Shown here in pieces: positions 37,442 through 49,400 of a DNA stretch of 64,000 bases (position 1 is the first letter of the stretch; the number at the start of each line of letters is the position of its first letter). The notes under the pieces are model-generated. The model was given only the letters and a program-made list of their open reading frames with translations. It made no database searches and had not been told where the DNA came from. The stretch comes from Castanea sativa. Its lineage: Eukaryota > Streptophyta > Magnoliopsida > Fagales > Fagaceae. The translations under genes and the position numbers were made by a program. Location of the stretch: contig NC_134017.1 of assembly GCF_040712315.1 (NCBI RefSeq), forward strand, positions 50,403,636-50,467,635, in the 5' to 3' direction.

Positions 37442-38249
37442 AAAGCTAATAATGAACTTGAAAATATCTGTTAACATGGTAATTTTATGTGAGTGAGCGT
37501 GTAAATTTTTTCCTTGGCATACCTTGTATTATTTCTTGACGAGTTACCTACCAGTTAAAGCATGCAAAATATGTTGGTTCTCTAGAATGTTTAAACATGG
37601 CTTGCTATTCCAGGTAACAGTTGGTCGTAAGCCAGTCACTGGGCTTAGACTTAGCCTAGAAGGGAACAAACAGAACCGACTTGCTATCCATATGCAGCAT
37701 CTAGTGTCTCTTCCGAAAATTCTTCAGCCCCATTGGGATGCACACATGGCTATTGGGGCCCCCAAGTGGCAGGGTCCAGAGGAACAGGACAGCCGTTGGT
37801 TTGAGGCAATCAAGTGGAAGAACTTCTCCCATGTAAGCACTGCACCTATTGAGCACACAGAGACTTGCATTGGAGACCTCTCTGGTGTTCATATTGTCAC
37901 AGGGGCTCAACTTGGTGTATGGGATTTTGGTGCCAAAAACGTGTTACACCTCAAACTACTCTTCTCTAAAGTACCGGGCTGTACAATAAGGCGGTCTGTT
38001 TGGGATCACAATCCTTCCACTCTTTATACATCACAGAGGCCTGATGGAACTTCTTCATCAGTTTCAAGTGATAAAAAAGAAGATGTAAGTTCAAGCCAAA
38101 TCGGGAAACTGGCAAAAATTGTAGACATGACAGAAATGTCAAAAGGACCACAAGATATTCCTGGTCATTGGTTAGTCACAGGGGCAAAACTTGGGGTTGA
38201 CAAGGGAAAGATTGTATTGCGCATAAAATACTCCTTGCTAAATTACTGA
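28207..38249 (+). CDS. CAD1: MACPF-domain protein, CAD1-like cell-death regulator
   Basis: Six exons: 28207-28530, 34186-34424, 35302-35497, 35722-35905, 36754-36908 and 37614-38249. They join in phase to 577 codons, close to the usual size of plant MACPF proteins (about 560-610). All introns are GT-AG. Residues 36-60 (SIQALGRGFDVTSDIRLLYC) are the conserved plant N-terminus. The MACPF signature, an FGTH followed by GG after seven residues, is near residues 193-205 in exon 3. The C-terminal half (KPVTGLRLSLEGNKQNRL, HLVTGAKLGV-type repeats, ending KYSLLNY) matches the CAD1 branch rather than NSL1. In Arabidopsis, CAD1 restrains salicylate-dependent programmed cell death; that role here is by homology. 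The start is placed at 28207 because relatives begin MEN; an in-frame ATG at 28189 would add six residues. An Ala-Thr tract occupies residues 6-20. No stop or frameshift is seen. A likely poly(A) signal region is AT-rich sequence near 38470-38510. Confidence 0.93.
30924..31020 (+). mobile_element. 5'-truncated SINE in CAD1-like intron 1
   Basis: A 13-bp direct repeat, TTTCTCCTAGTGT, flanks the piece (30924-30936 and 31008-31020). Inside, GGTTCAAACC resembles a Pol III B box, and the end is A-rich before the second repeat. The A box is missing, consistent with 5' truncation during insertion. Confidence 0.6.
31521..31930. repeat. 205-bp tandem duplication in CAD1-like intron 1
   Basis: Two units start at 31521 and 31726. 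Both run from TCACTTTGGG through CTTGTCCTTTCCTCATAAC and CACGGCGTTATGACAGAAGG to GATTTTTGTGCA, with scattered mismatches. No coding role is evident. Confidence 0.8.
32125..32880. repeat. LTR-like dispersed repeat remnant in CAD1-like intron 1
   Basis: A block of different composition from its surroundings. It includes TCCTCGGACTCAAGCCGAG, CTTAGTCGAGGAGG and GTCCTCGGCTCAAGCCCATG, the style of LTRs common in woody plants. No ends or target duplication could be fixed. Confidence 0.3.
32880..33730 (+). pseudogene. LINE-1 ORF2 C-terminal fragment
   Basis: Frames in sequence give FPHKSIWQVKVPKGCFLCVD, then in another frame VNWCCMFKTGGELVDHLLLH followed by C. This is the zinc-binding region at the end of plant L1 reverse transcriptases (zf-RVT): CCM(C/F), then HLLLHC. 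Earlier pieces (WAWELESVYKFFDMLYSSLP) fit the same domain. Frameshifts and stops are many. It lies in sense orientation in intron 1 of the CAD1-like gene and is expected to be spliced out. Confidence 0.75.
34545..34700 (+). repeat. SINE-like remnant in CAD1-like intron 2
   Basis: Contains CTCATAAATGAGGTTG and TTCAAAACCCACTATGTGTG, phrases typical of a plant tRNA-derived SINE, followed by a (TG)n run. No duplication is visible. Confidence 0.3.
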
Positions 38250-41240
38250 TATAATTGGTTTTGTTGTTCTAGTTTTTTACCCTTTCCACTAGAACTATAG
38301 TCAAGCATTCTTTGCACAGGTGATCCCAGTTCTTTGGTTTTGTACATTTGTGTTCTTTTGATCTATAGCCGCCTTGTTGATAATTGTTTGTCACATCATT
38401 GATTAGCTGACGACCTTTTTTCTTCTAGAATTTGGTTTGAAATTTTTGTTTATTGAAAAGGCTATTTTGTTGAATAATGAAACGATAAACTTGTTTATTT
38501 TATTTATTATAAAGTGATTTTTTCCTCGTGAAGATATGATGATGTTGGCTTCCTGAATGATGAACAGTGGGCTGCGTATTTTATATTCTCTCTGCATATA
38601 GTATTAGTAGGTGATATCTATCCCTTTCAATTTCAAAAGGGTAAAACTTAAGTACAATTACTTAGATACTTAGGTGCCCTATATTAAGATCTATTAAATT
38701 CAAATGCACAACTAGATTGACCAATAAAAAGTGTTAACATTTCCAATGACACTAATAAAATTTAATCAGGAGTATAATGTATTGCACCTACGCAGAGACA
38801 TTTTTTTTTATTATAGATAATTACATTATGTTACTAATTCTACAACTTGAACCTTTTCTTTCATAGAATCCAAGCACTCTGTGTACATACGCTGGTATGA
38901 CGGTGCCAATTAAGCTATAAGGTTCTTGCACCTAAGTATTGACTAAATCTGAAATACTTACAAGTATTTTGTCACCTTTTGTCCTTTCCCAACAACATCT
39001 TCTAACTGGCTTTCTTTGATAAAAAAAATGGAAGAAGTCCTCCTTAAACAGCCTATGGGAAGAATCTAGCCGTAAGTAATTCATCAGATACTTTTAGCCA
39101 GCAAATTTAGGCAAAGGACCAATTTGATTGGTGACAGATCCATTTGAAAGAAGCTGGATACAGAGCCAACTTGTGTACATAAAGGGTTCTATTTGCCCAT
39201 GATTTGATAAATTCAAAGCCATGTAAATGACCAAGAATTTATCACATTTTTCACGTTACAGTGCTGGAAGGAAATACGTAACGTAAGTCATTGTAAACCC
39301 ATATGCATATACTATATTATGATTTAAACTTGTCTGTCCGGATTCTGTTTTCATTATTCCTAAATAACAACACATGAAACCTTTGTTATGACATTATTAT
39401 TGGACCCACATTTGAATACAATTTTAATTTTTTGCTTAGTAATAGCTTCTGTTACATGATGTTAACAATAACAAATGTTTGGGTAGGTTTCATTGTTACT
39501 GGACATTTCCGTCACCTTTGGATACAAATATTTGTTGCTATTAAGTATTAAGTGATTGCTAGTGATTGATGATAAAGGCACGTACTTGTGTCCAAAGAGA
39601 AAGCTCTTCAATAATACACCAACTACAAACATGTTGGGACGTTTGGGATTGAACGTAGATCATTTCTGTTGTATTGTTCCTTTTGTTATGAGTCTAGAAT
39701 GTAACTACTGGTTCAGACATACGATTCTAAATAAACACTCTCTCTCTCTCTCTCACAACTTTATTTTGTGGAACATTTTTTTATATAATTATTTTGGTAA
39801 ACATTAATGATCCAACAATAAGAGTTTCAATTCTCTAAGGGCACCCTATAAAAGTAGAAAGTTACTTACTTTTCTAACAATATTTTACCTTTCCCATGAA
39901 ATTGGTATTAAAATTTTTCTAAAATTGTTCATTAACAAATACTCTAAGGACACCTTATAACAGAGTTTATTTTATTAAAATTTTATAATTTTTAATTGAA
40001 TATTAGCATAACACCTACTAGTTGAATTGGTGACCCAAGAATCCAATAATTATCCCTAGTTAAGCTCCAGTGATAACGATGATGATAAGTATCCTTTCGT
40101 TTACCAAAAATTACAAAATAAAATGTCAAAATGTTATACACTATTGCAACAATTTTTGACATTTTTGGATGGGAAGGATGCTTATTATCATTGTTATTGC
40201 CGTAGTTTAACCAGGAATAAGCATTGGATTATTGGGTCAACAATTCAACTAGTAGGTGTTTGTTGATGTTCAATTAAAAATTATGAAAATTTTAAAAATA
40301 AATACCAAAATTGTTAAAATTTCATTGTTTAATTTTTAAAACATTATATAAAAAATCCATTATAAAAATTAAAAACATAATAATGACATACTTAAAATAA
40401 ATAAGTATAAGATCAAATCCTTAAATTACAATTTATGAATAACCATATGGGACCACATGTTCATTAAATACATACATAATAAGTCATAAATAATATTGAA
40501 TTCTGCTTATTAAATAAATCAATCAAAAATACAATTATAAAAAGAAATTTTAGTCATGCATTAACATTAAGAATGTGATTACTATTCAAGTATTAGTTCT
40601 TGTGGGGAAAGAGGATTGGAAGGGGGGGGGGGGGTGAGGCGAGGAACTAGGTTCAAGTTTTTAAGAGTAAGATTCTCACGTACATACATTTAGATTATGC
40701 GAGAGTAAAACTCTATCTCAGATAAAAAAAAAAAAAAAAAAAATCTTACATGAAGATAGTTTTTTGGGTTTCCTTGTTTTTGGTAGTATTAAGGAAAAAA
40801 AAAAGGCTAAAGGAAAACTATCTTTTGACTTTCTTTATTTAGATTAGAGATAAATTTTTTTAGATAAAAACTCTATTTCACACCAAGCTAAATAGAAAAA
40901 ATAAAAAAAAAGTTTTTTAACTCATTTTAAGGTTGCTATCATAGTCCGTCGGTATGTCTAATAATATGCTTATCAAGCATATGAATTTCTTCTTCGAACC
41001 TAGCACTAAAAAGTACTTGAGGAATTAATGCAAATGCAAGAAATTGCTTCCCTAATACAACCTGTAGTACAAAGTATAAAATAATACAATTTGCTTTAAA
41101 GTATTCAAAACATGAAAAAGGCTCAACCTTGTCTTGAGTCTTGACAGTGCCCTCAGAATCTCTCTTCCAACCACAAGTCGGCAATTTGGGGCACAAGATA
41201 CACTTACACTCAAACAAAGCAAAGGACATTGAGATTTGAG
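38250..41240. other. Intergenic region between the CAD1-like and NPF genes
   Basis: AT-rich with no coding support. It holds (CT)n at 39739-39755, a G-run at 40622-40635 and the inverted repeat at 39966-40310. Everything else is unassigned. Confidence 0.4.
39966..40310. repeat. ~345-bp fold-back element
   Basis: The left arm (TTTATAATTTTTAATTGAA, AACACCTACTAGTTGAATTG, GACCCAAGAATCCAATAATT) and the reverse complement of the right arm align over more than 130 bp with moderate mismatch. The loop lies near 40130. Such structure fits an old MITE; no clear target duplication is seen. Confidence 0.6.
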
Positions 41241-41245
41241 CTCAA

Positions 41246-41253
41246 TATATAAG
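41246..41253 (+). promoter_or_regulatory. Putative TATA box of the NPF transporter gene
   Basis: TATATAAG lies about 140 bp upstream of the ATG at 41387, a plausible distance for transcription start plus a leader of about 110 nt. This is a positional and motif match only. Confidence 0.4.
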
Positions 41254-41386
41254 AATTGGTCAATGCCATTGCCAACCACCAAAACCTCAATCATTTGCAC
41301 TCTTATAATACACAGATCAATTGATCCTTAGCTTCAATCCATCCAAAACCTCTTCGTCTCGTTAAGACCTTACCAAGTAGCTAGCA

Positions 41387-44300
41387 ATGGTAATGGTATG
41401 CTTCCTTTTCTCTTCATTTTATTTTCATGCGTCTCACACAGTCACACTTTTGATTTGCATGTTATTTTCATGCTTTAGCCTTATTTCTATCTTTCTGAAT
41501 TTTTCGTAGGAGAAGTGTGAGCTTGTTGAAGGGAAGGTGGATTGGAAGGGAAGAACAGCTGTGAGGGGTAAACATGGAGGAACTAGAACTGCGTTGTTCG
41601 TACTAGGTACGTAAAAAAAATTAATTACGTTGATATAGTTTTGTTAAAACAATTTAATTACATTAAAAAAACGGAAATCTTGTTATAAATTCACAAAATT
41701 TGCCAAGAGTTTATCAAAATTTTCTCAAGTCTGAGATTAACTGAACTCAAGTGAGTTTGGTAATTCTTTAATGAAGGAGAGCAATCCAATTATTAAAAAT
41801 AATATGATGCAAATGAAATCAGCAATAATAGAATCAAGGAAAACTTACTTCCATTGACTTTAAAACTTTAAATAACATATAATTGGCTCCTTGATTTCAA
41901 CAATTGTCTCCCTTTCATATATATATATATATATATATGGCAAAATTGTCTCCTAAGTTACCGCACCAAAAAAAAAGAGGTGGTTTAATTATTTATTTAT
42001 TTAAGAAATAAATAATGTATAGATAGTTATCATATATATACTTATATATGGCACAAGTACATTTTATATTACATATATTATATTGCACTGTTCAAGTAGC
42101 ACATGCATTATTACTGTGCATGTTGATTTTACAAAACATAAAATATTATTGCATGAGTTACATTCATGCATACAAGTTCCACATGACTCTCGAGACAAGA
42201 CACCCTGACGAGAATGTGCTTTACTGTGTAAACACCAATCACTCTTCAGTCTTCACAAATAATTCATCTTATGAAAGTATTAATTATTGGTCCATTGCAT
42301 CATCCAAAGACTTACCAACTGTGTCCTTGTTGTAGCCACTTTTGCTTTTGAGAATGTGGCTACCCTGGCCCTCTCGGTGAACTTGACCACATACTTCAAT
42401 GGAGTGATGCACTTTGAACTAGCAGATGCAGCTAATGAGCTAACCAACTACTTGGGCACTAGTTACATCCTGTCTATCTTGGCAGCTGTTCTTGCAGACT
42501 CTTACATCGGCAGATATAAAGCTGTTCTCATTGGGGGATTCCTCGAGTTAGTGGTATGCTTGCAAACCCTCCATACAATCTTTGACATTTACAAATTACT
42601 AGATATCTTAAAAGCTCAACTAGTAAGGGAAAAATAAAAAGTAAATAGAATCATTAACAAGTGCTTTTGGATATGGCTTGAGCAACAATAAATATTCAAT
42701 TATGAATTGAAATGAATCTTTTGTGAAGACAAATACACTTGCCAATCAATACTTCATTAAATGGGTGCTCATGATCTTATTTGGCCTGAAAAATGTTAAA
42801 AATATTACAAGTTTTCTTAAAAATAACTTATAAATTGATGTTACAAGAATATGATTAGTGTTATGATTTAAACAACATAATAGATAAATGTTTGAATCAC
42901 TTATTTTGTGAGTTGGTAACAAGTTAGTTCGTGAAATTTATGTAGTAAAATTTGTATTAATTCTAAAATTATTTTTATGTTTTGTTCTCCAAAAAATATT
43001 ATATACAATATACATGATTATAAGTCTATTTTATGTTCAACAAAACGAGACCAACAATATGGAGGGCATGTGATTTTAGTTGAGTGAATTAACAATAACT
43101 GTGTATCGAATACTTACGTTTGTTGGTTATGTGTATCCAGGCATTAGCTTTATTTGCAATACAAGCTCACTGTCCAAGTCTGAAGCCCCCACCTTGCGAC
43201 GTCTTTGAACCAACTTCTCACTGTGAGAAAATTGGCGGTGGCAGTGCTGTTCTCCTCTTTGTTGCTCTATATTTTCTTGCAGTAGGGTCAGCTGGAGTAA
43301 AAGCCGCATTGCCATCACATGGTGCTGACCAATATGATGAAAAAGACCCAAAAGAAGCAAAGCAAATGTCTAGCTTCTTCAACTTCCTTCTATTAGCAGT
43401 ATGTGCTGGTGGTGCTGTCAGCTTAACGCTAATTGTGTGGATCCAAGATCATAGAGGGTGGGACTGGGGCTTTGGAGTCTCTTCCATCGCCGTACTCTTT
43501 GCTTTTATTATCTTTGCCGTGGGATTGCCAATGTACAGGATACAAGTTATTCAAGGAACTACCGCCATCACTGAAATTATTCAGGTTTGTGTAATTAGTT
43601 AAGCATATCTGCAAATCAAATCTTAGACCCTTCTGCTAGTTATTACTACTAGAAAAAGAAGAATTAAAAATCTGCCTTTCACTTAATGCTCCATCATGCT
43701 ATGTGTTCGATTTAATTTTGATTTTAACTTCTGTTATTTTATAAGAAAAGGAAAAGGGTACATAATGGAGTGCGATTATTAGAGTATGAAGTAGAACACT
43801 AAAAATAGGGCAAATGCTTTTCATTCGATTAAGACGAGTACAAATATTCTGTTTCACTTTAAATGTTTCATTTTATGTTCCATCAATTATGGTATGACAT
43901 GTCTTTGATTTTTTACCATTTTAAACTTCGGTAATTTTACAAGAAAAGAAAAATTTGTATGAAATAAGTTGTGATTGGTGAAGTATAAAGTGAAACACTT
44001 AAAATGCAACAAATGGGTTTTTATGACATAAAAACCACATTTTCTTGTGCTTAATCTAAAAATCTATCCTTGCCTATCAACTAAGATTGAGCTTAATATT
44101 AAGCCACCAGTAGTTTATAATTGCAAAAGTCAAAGATCCTCTATGAATACTTCCAAGTATGTCCTTGTCTAATCCTAAAGCAAGATTTGATTGCACGGAT
44201 TGAGGTTTGTTTACTTTCTACCTTTTCCTTTTAGGTGTATGTTGCAGCCATTCGTAATAGAAATCTTGACCTTCCTGAGGACCCCACAGAGCTCTATGAG

Positions 44301-45368
44301 ATTGATCATGACAAGGAAGCTGCTATGGAAGAAGATTTTTTACCTCACAGAGACATTTTCAGGTTCTATCCAAATTAGGGTCCCTTTTTTTTTTACTTGA
44401 TGTGTTAAAGTTACAAAATATATAGTTTATATCCATGCAGCCTCCTCTATATTTTGACTATTTTGCCTTAACATTCCACGCTAAAATTAATCCTATGCAG
44501 GTTTTTAGACAAAGCAGCCATCCAATCAACATCTACAGGAAAAAATGGAAATCTAGAGGTTCCAAACCCATGGAAAGTATGCAGGGTCACACAAGTGGAA
44601 AATGCCAAAGTAATACTAGGCGTGCTTCCAATATTTTGTTGCACAATTATCATGACCCTTTGCCTTGCTCAGCTCCAAACCTTCTCAGTCCAACAAGGTC
44701 TCACTATGGACACAAGTGTCACTAAATCTTTCCACATCCCACCTGCCTCACTCCCGATCATACCAGTCATGTTCATTATCTTTATAGTCCCTGTCTATGA
44801 CCGGATTTTCACACCCTTTGCACGCAAAATCACCGGCATTCCAACAGGCATCACGCACTTGCAACGAATAGGAGTTGGCCTTATTCTCTCATGCATCTCC
44901 ATGGCCGTAGCTGGCTTCTTGGAAGTGAAGCGAAAGGGTGTAGCACGAGACCATGATATGCTTGATGCAATCCCAGTCAAACAGCCACTGCCCATAAGCA
45001 CATTCTGGCTATCTTTTCAGTACTTTATATTTGGAATTGCAGACTTGTTCACCTACGTGGGACTTCTTGAATTTTTCTACTCAGAGGCACCAAATGGCCT
45101 TAAATCCGTCTCAAGTTGTTTCCTTTGGAGCTCCATGGCACTTGGATATTTTTGCAGCACTATACTTATCAAAATAGTTAATGCTTCAACAAAGAATAGT
45201 ACAAGTGGTGGTTGGTTAGCAGGGAATAATATTAATAGGAACCATTTGAACCTCTTCTACTGGTTGCTCTCTCTTGTGAGCTTGTTCAACTTCTTTATCT
45301 ACTTGTTTGTAGCTAAGAGGTACAAGTACAGACCTACCAATCCTGTCCTCACAAATGAGAAAGCCTAA
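41387..45368 (+). CDS. NRT1/PTR family (NPF) transporter, probably NPF4 subfamily
   Basis: Six exons: 41387-41395, 41510-41606, 42336-42553, 43141-43584, 44235-44362 and 44501-45368. They join in phase to 587 codons, the normal length for this major-facilitator family. The N-terminus has the family pattern [17 protein letters not shown], followed by membrane segments from residue 36 on. A long charged cytosolic loop (about residues 255-320, [20 protein letters not shown]) separates the two six-helix halves. C-terminal family blocks include [35 protein letters not shown] and [14 protein letters not shown]. The first helix reads ENVATLALS in place of the ExxER proton-coupling motif, as in NPF4 members, which transport abscisic acid, gibberellin or nitrate. 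The substrate here cannot be read from sequence. Exon 1 encodes only MVM. A poly(A) signal, AATAAA, is at 45530-45535. No disabling change is seen. Confidence 0.9.
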
Positions 45369-45529
45369 GTATGAGGAAAATAAGAGTTAGTCTTAAGTGG
45401 TGATATTAATATTGTAAAGAGTGAAAATGAAGATTTGGGGTTTTCTATTCGACTTGTGTTTCTTTATCTTTGGTTTTTGGTTAGATTTGATGATATTATG
45501 AATGGTTTGGGACATGTATGTTGTTCATT

Positions 45530-45535
45530 AATAAA
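45530..45535 (+). terminator. Poly(A) signal of the NPF transporter gene
   Basis: AATAAA lies 162 bp past the stop codon of the NPF gene, after a T/G-rich stretch, as expected for a plant near-upstream element. Confidence 0.45.
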
Positions 45536-45539
45536 AATA

Positions 45540-47380
45540 ATTTAATTACGTTATGTTATGATGATCCCAATTTTTATATTGGTTGTTTTGAAGGAATCAA
45601 GACTTCTAATTTGTTGAATGGACTATTTCGATAGAGTTTGGACCTCCAAATTAGACTAGTTAACAATTCGTAATTCAATAATTTATGACTGTTTTTTATT
45701 TATTATCGACTTCTAAATTAATACAAAGTAGATTGTGCAATAGATAAAAATAAATACTAATTTCATCCCTCAATAAAACTAATCATAGCTTATTCTCATC
45801 CAAACTAATTTAACAAATCCTAATCCATACTAATTTATTTAAATAAATAAAATACAAAAATACACTTTTGGTTACTTGAGTTTAAAGTGAGTGTTATAAT
45901 CTCTCAAATTTTTTAAAAATAAACGCAGTTAGTTATTTTGTTAACCGCCGTTAGTCTAAGTGTCTACATGGCTGATAGAGAAATGATGTGAAAAATTTTG
46001 ACTGATGTAGCTTCAAATTTAATATTTAAAAATTAAAATCCAAATCTAACTCACTAAAAAAACCTATCACCCCATTAGAAGCCAACCCATTGCAAATTGA
46101 CCCGTTAACAAATGAGTATATTCTCAAATCAAACTAAAAAAAATGCTAGCCCTAATTTGAGATATGCTTTGCCTACCTAGAATATCGATCGGCTTTGTTC
46201 AGGACCACTAGTATCATTTGACTTGTTCTGGAACAAAGTTTCTCTCTAACCTAGTTTGAAGATAAACTCTTCAAACTTCTTATATATCTTTTTTTTTTTT
46301 TGTGAATTTTGAAAATCTAATTATTGAATTTCATGTTCCTTATGTTCTTAACATGCATCTCAAATTTCGTTCAAGTTGGATATTATTTACTATTCGATCA
46401 ATAAACTTATTTTTTATACACAATTTTAGATCACAAAAATTGGAAATTTTAACATTTGTTTGATGAGATAGCAAGTGATCTTTGATCTTCATGAAATATT
46501 GCAAGTATGAAAAATATAATAAGAATATGCAATCTAACGGTTATATTTTCAAATTTCACACTCAATATAGAGATATATAAGGAGTTTGTAGAGTTTCTCT
46601 CTAAACTAGTTTGGAGAGAAACTTTGTTTCTTGCTTTGCCACCACTAATATAAGATCAAGCAAAAACAACATTGGCAACTCATTATTCAAGATTTTAAGG
46701 ATAATAAGGCAGTACCACAACACCTCCTCAATCATTAACGAAGTCAAGTACAAATAATAAAGTAGTGGGCATAGCAATAGAAAAATCAGGTTTGTATAAC
46801 AATTGGCAACTCTTTAATTATTGATTTATTCAAGACATTAGTGGTCTATTTGGATTGAGAGGGAGGGAGGAGGAGAAGAGTAAATTTGGCCAGAATTTAG
46901 TCTAATTTTCTCCCAACTTTACTTTACTCTCCCTCTGTTCTCCCTCAATCCAAACAAGCTATAAGAGAATGATGCGTAACTTTAATATTTATGTTTATCT
47001 TGGACGTAAAGCATTCATGAACCGGTCGTCTTTGTTTGGTCTCATTTTTGTTCCCCATCCAAAACCATTTGATCCATGACTAGGAAATTATTTAAGCCTA
47101 TTCCAACCAAATAGTCATTAGGGTTAACAATTTTAACAAAACAACATTTGAAAATTTTGGTCCACCCATATAAACAAGAGAATTTCAACAAAGCAAAGAT
47201 TAGGGCTAGCAATTTTGAATTTTGATTTGGAATATCCATTTGTTAATGGATTAGATTGAAATGGGTTTGCTTCTAACTGATTGATGGGTATTTTAATGAG
47301 TCAAATTTGAATTTGAATTTTTTAATAGTAAATTTGATGTCACCTCTCAATCAAAAGTTGCCACATCCTTCTTCTATTAG
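45540..47380. other. Intergenic region downstream of the NPF gene
   Basis: No gene is supported. It includes the fold-back element at 46232-46628. Phrases near 45890-45990 recall the dispersed ACGTGG/CCGTTAG repeat type. Short minus frames are AT-rich and look accidental. Confidence 0.4.
46232..46628. mobile_element. ~400-bp element with ~58-bp terminal inverted repeats
   Basis: The left end AACAAAGTTTCTCTCTAACC continues to CTTCTTATATATCT. The right end, about 46570-46628, is its inverted copy with few mismatches (AGATATATAAGGAG ... GAGAGAAACTTTGTT). The interior is AT-rich and non-coding. No certain target duplication. Confidence 0.6.
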
Positions 47381-47479
47381 CTACGTAGGTGGGCGAAAAT
47401 GGGCAAATGCCCATTTCACGCAAAAAAAGCCCAGTTCTGCCCCATTTTTCAAACTAATTAGGGAAATGCCCATCTTTTG

Positions 47480-47770
47480 TAACTCGACAATAGGAGAATC
47501 GAGTTTTGTGAAGAACTTGATTATTTAATAGTCGAGTTATATTCAGCATTGTGCCACGCTGGACAACCAGCGTGGCATTTTCTTTTTTTAATTCCTGAAT
47601 AACTCGATTATCGTAAAATTGTTTTATTGGTAACCGACTATACAGATATTGAGTTATGCTCTTTACATACTGTCTTCGTGTCAGGCGTACGGGTTCATGT
47701 CTTTTAATATAACTCGAGTACGTTAATGTCGAGTTATAAAGCATAATCGGACTCTGAAAAATCGAGTTAT
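47480..47770. repeat. Array of CGAGTTAT palindromes, left
   Basis: AACTCGA at 47481-47487 faces TCGAGTT at 47499-47505. ATAACTCGA at 47709-47717 faces TCGAGTTAT at 47729-47737. Further half-sites lie near 47540, 47610 and 47760. Each pair could form a short hairpin. Similar arrays are at 57577-57612 and 61265-61755. Confidence 0.65.
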
Positions 47771-48331
47771 TCTCGTATAATACCACCACATCTCCTCCCT
47801 TTCAGAGTATCTTGTTCTCTATCTAAATTGTCCACCATTGCTCCATAGATCCACGGTTGCTTTCGGACTTAACAGAAATTTGTATCAGCTCAGGTGAAAA
47901 ACTCACACCAGAATTTTATGGCAATGGTATTTTCATTTGATATTGTACTGAATTTTTATATGTTTGATTGAATGAGTGTGAAGTAAGTACATTGGTGTGA
48001 TTTTGGTTGTTTGTTGTAGTAAACGTTGGTCACAATAGAATGAAATCTTTACTATAGCAACATTTTGTATTGCACATAATCCTCATTGGTCATAATCATA
48101 TAGGGGCGTGTACATTATCATCATTGGTCAGACATTAACAACAACATTTTGTATTGCACACAACGTGTAGACATTAACAACAACGTCTAATGTTTATGGT
48201 CAAATGTTAGTGTTAGTATTTCATTTTTAGCATGTAATAGTACACAAATTTATGAATGTCTTTGTCATGTACCATCTTATGCAGCATTACATTATTTACC
48301 AACAGTTGATGCACACTGTTAACTTGATTAT

Positions 48332-48805
48332 TTGATGTTATTGTATTCAACGTCAAGGTCTGGTTCTGGCAACCCACTTCTCTATAGGCCTCACGATGTG
48401 TTCACTGCTATAGGTCGTTGCTGGGTATTGAAAGATGAGTTCAGCTATCCAATCAATCCGAATCTGCGAAACAGTGCTTACGTTCACAATACCATGAGAC
48501 AAGAGTGGGATTGGTTATTTTGTGAACAACAAATGTTTTATGATGAGTTGGTTGGTTTTAAGTTGCCAGTGCCTCGACGACTCGCATTGTAGATGCCCAA
48601 AGACACGATCGACGAACTTCGTAAAGCATTGAATCGCATAAGAGAAGAAAATAATCGAACGAAGATATGTCTTAATGGATATTGGACCTAAGTTGAGATT
48701 CAAGAGTCAATGGAGGGAGGTTGGTATGAGCACGCACAATTCATGCAATCACGTCTTGCTGATCCCAATTATCTGTCAGATGTGGAGATGTCAGATGAAG
48801 AGTAG
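48332..48805 (+). pseudogene. Broken transposon-type ORF with RQEWD motif
   Basis: One frame runs from 48332 through two stops (at about 48590 and 48690) to TAG at 48803-48805. It reads SGNPLLYRPHDVFTAIGRCW, RQEWDWLFCEQQMFYDELVG, DELRKALNRIREENN and ends acidic (SDVEMSDEE). I do not recognise a domain. The RQEWD...DELV pattern is shared with the minus-strand frame at 49702-49379, so both seem to belong to one element family. Coiled-coil-like charge is seen after the motif. Confidence 0.5.
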
Positions 48806-49079
48806 TTGTGTCGTGGTGTAATTAGACTTTGTTGGAGAACTATTTTGCTTAACTATGTTTTATATGTATGTGTGTCACTGTTGTTGCATTTGTACCATGT
48901 AAACCTTATTATTGATTGTGAGGAGCATGCATGTTATTCGTAAGCTAGATTATTCTCACACATGATGTTTTTCAATAAGCACCTATGACATAACATAGAA
49001 AACTTAAAATAACTTACACGATACCACCAATATGCATGCATTGCATATTGAACACTAACGCTACTAACATTATTAACTT

Positions 49080-49400
49080 AACCCTAGACATAACACACAC
49101 ACACCACATAGGCATTCACTCAGACAAGTAATCGTCGTAGTTGAGGACATTGTTACGTTCTGCCGGAGTGAGTTGCATGTTGGCTATGGCGACTGCACCT
49201 ACGGCATAACACAGAAAACTAAAATATTCTTACACGTTGCTACAAATATGCATGAATTGCATATCAAACACTAACGTTATTAACTTAATCCGTAGACATA
49301 AGACACACACCACGTAGGCATTCATTCTGACAAGTAGTCCTCGTAGTTGAGGACATTGTTACGTTCCACCGGAGTGAGTTACCTATTAGTTGCGGCGGCT
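49080..49400. repeat. ~206-bp tandem duplication
   Basis: GTTGAGGACATTGTTACGTT starts at 49140 and again at 49346, with matching sequence on both sides (ACACACACCAC(A/G)TAGGCATTC, CCGGAGTGAGTT). It copies the 3' end of the minus-strand RQEWD frame. Confidence 0.75.
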
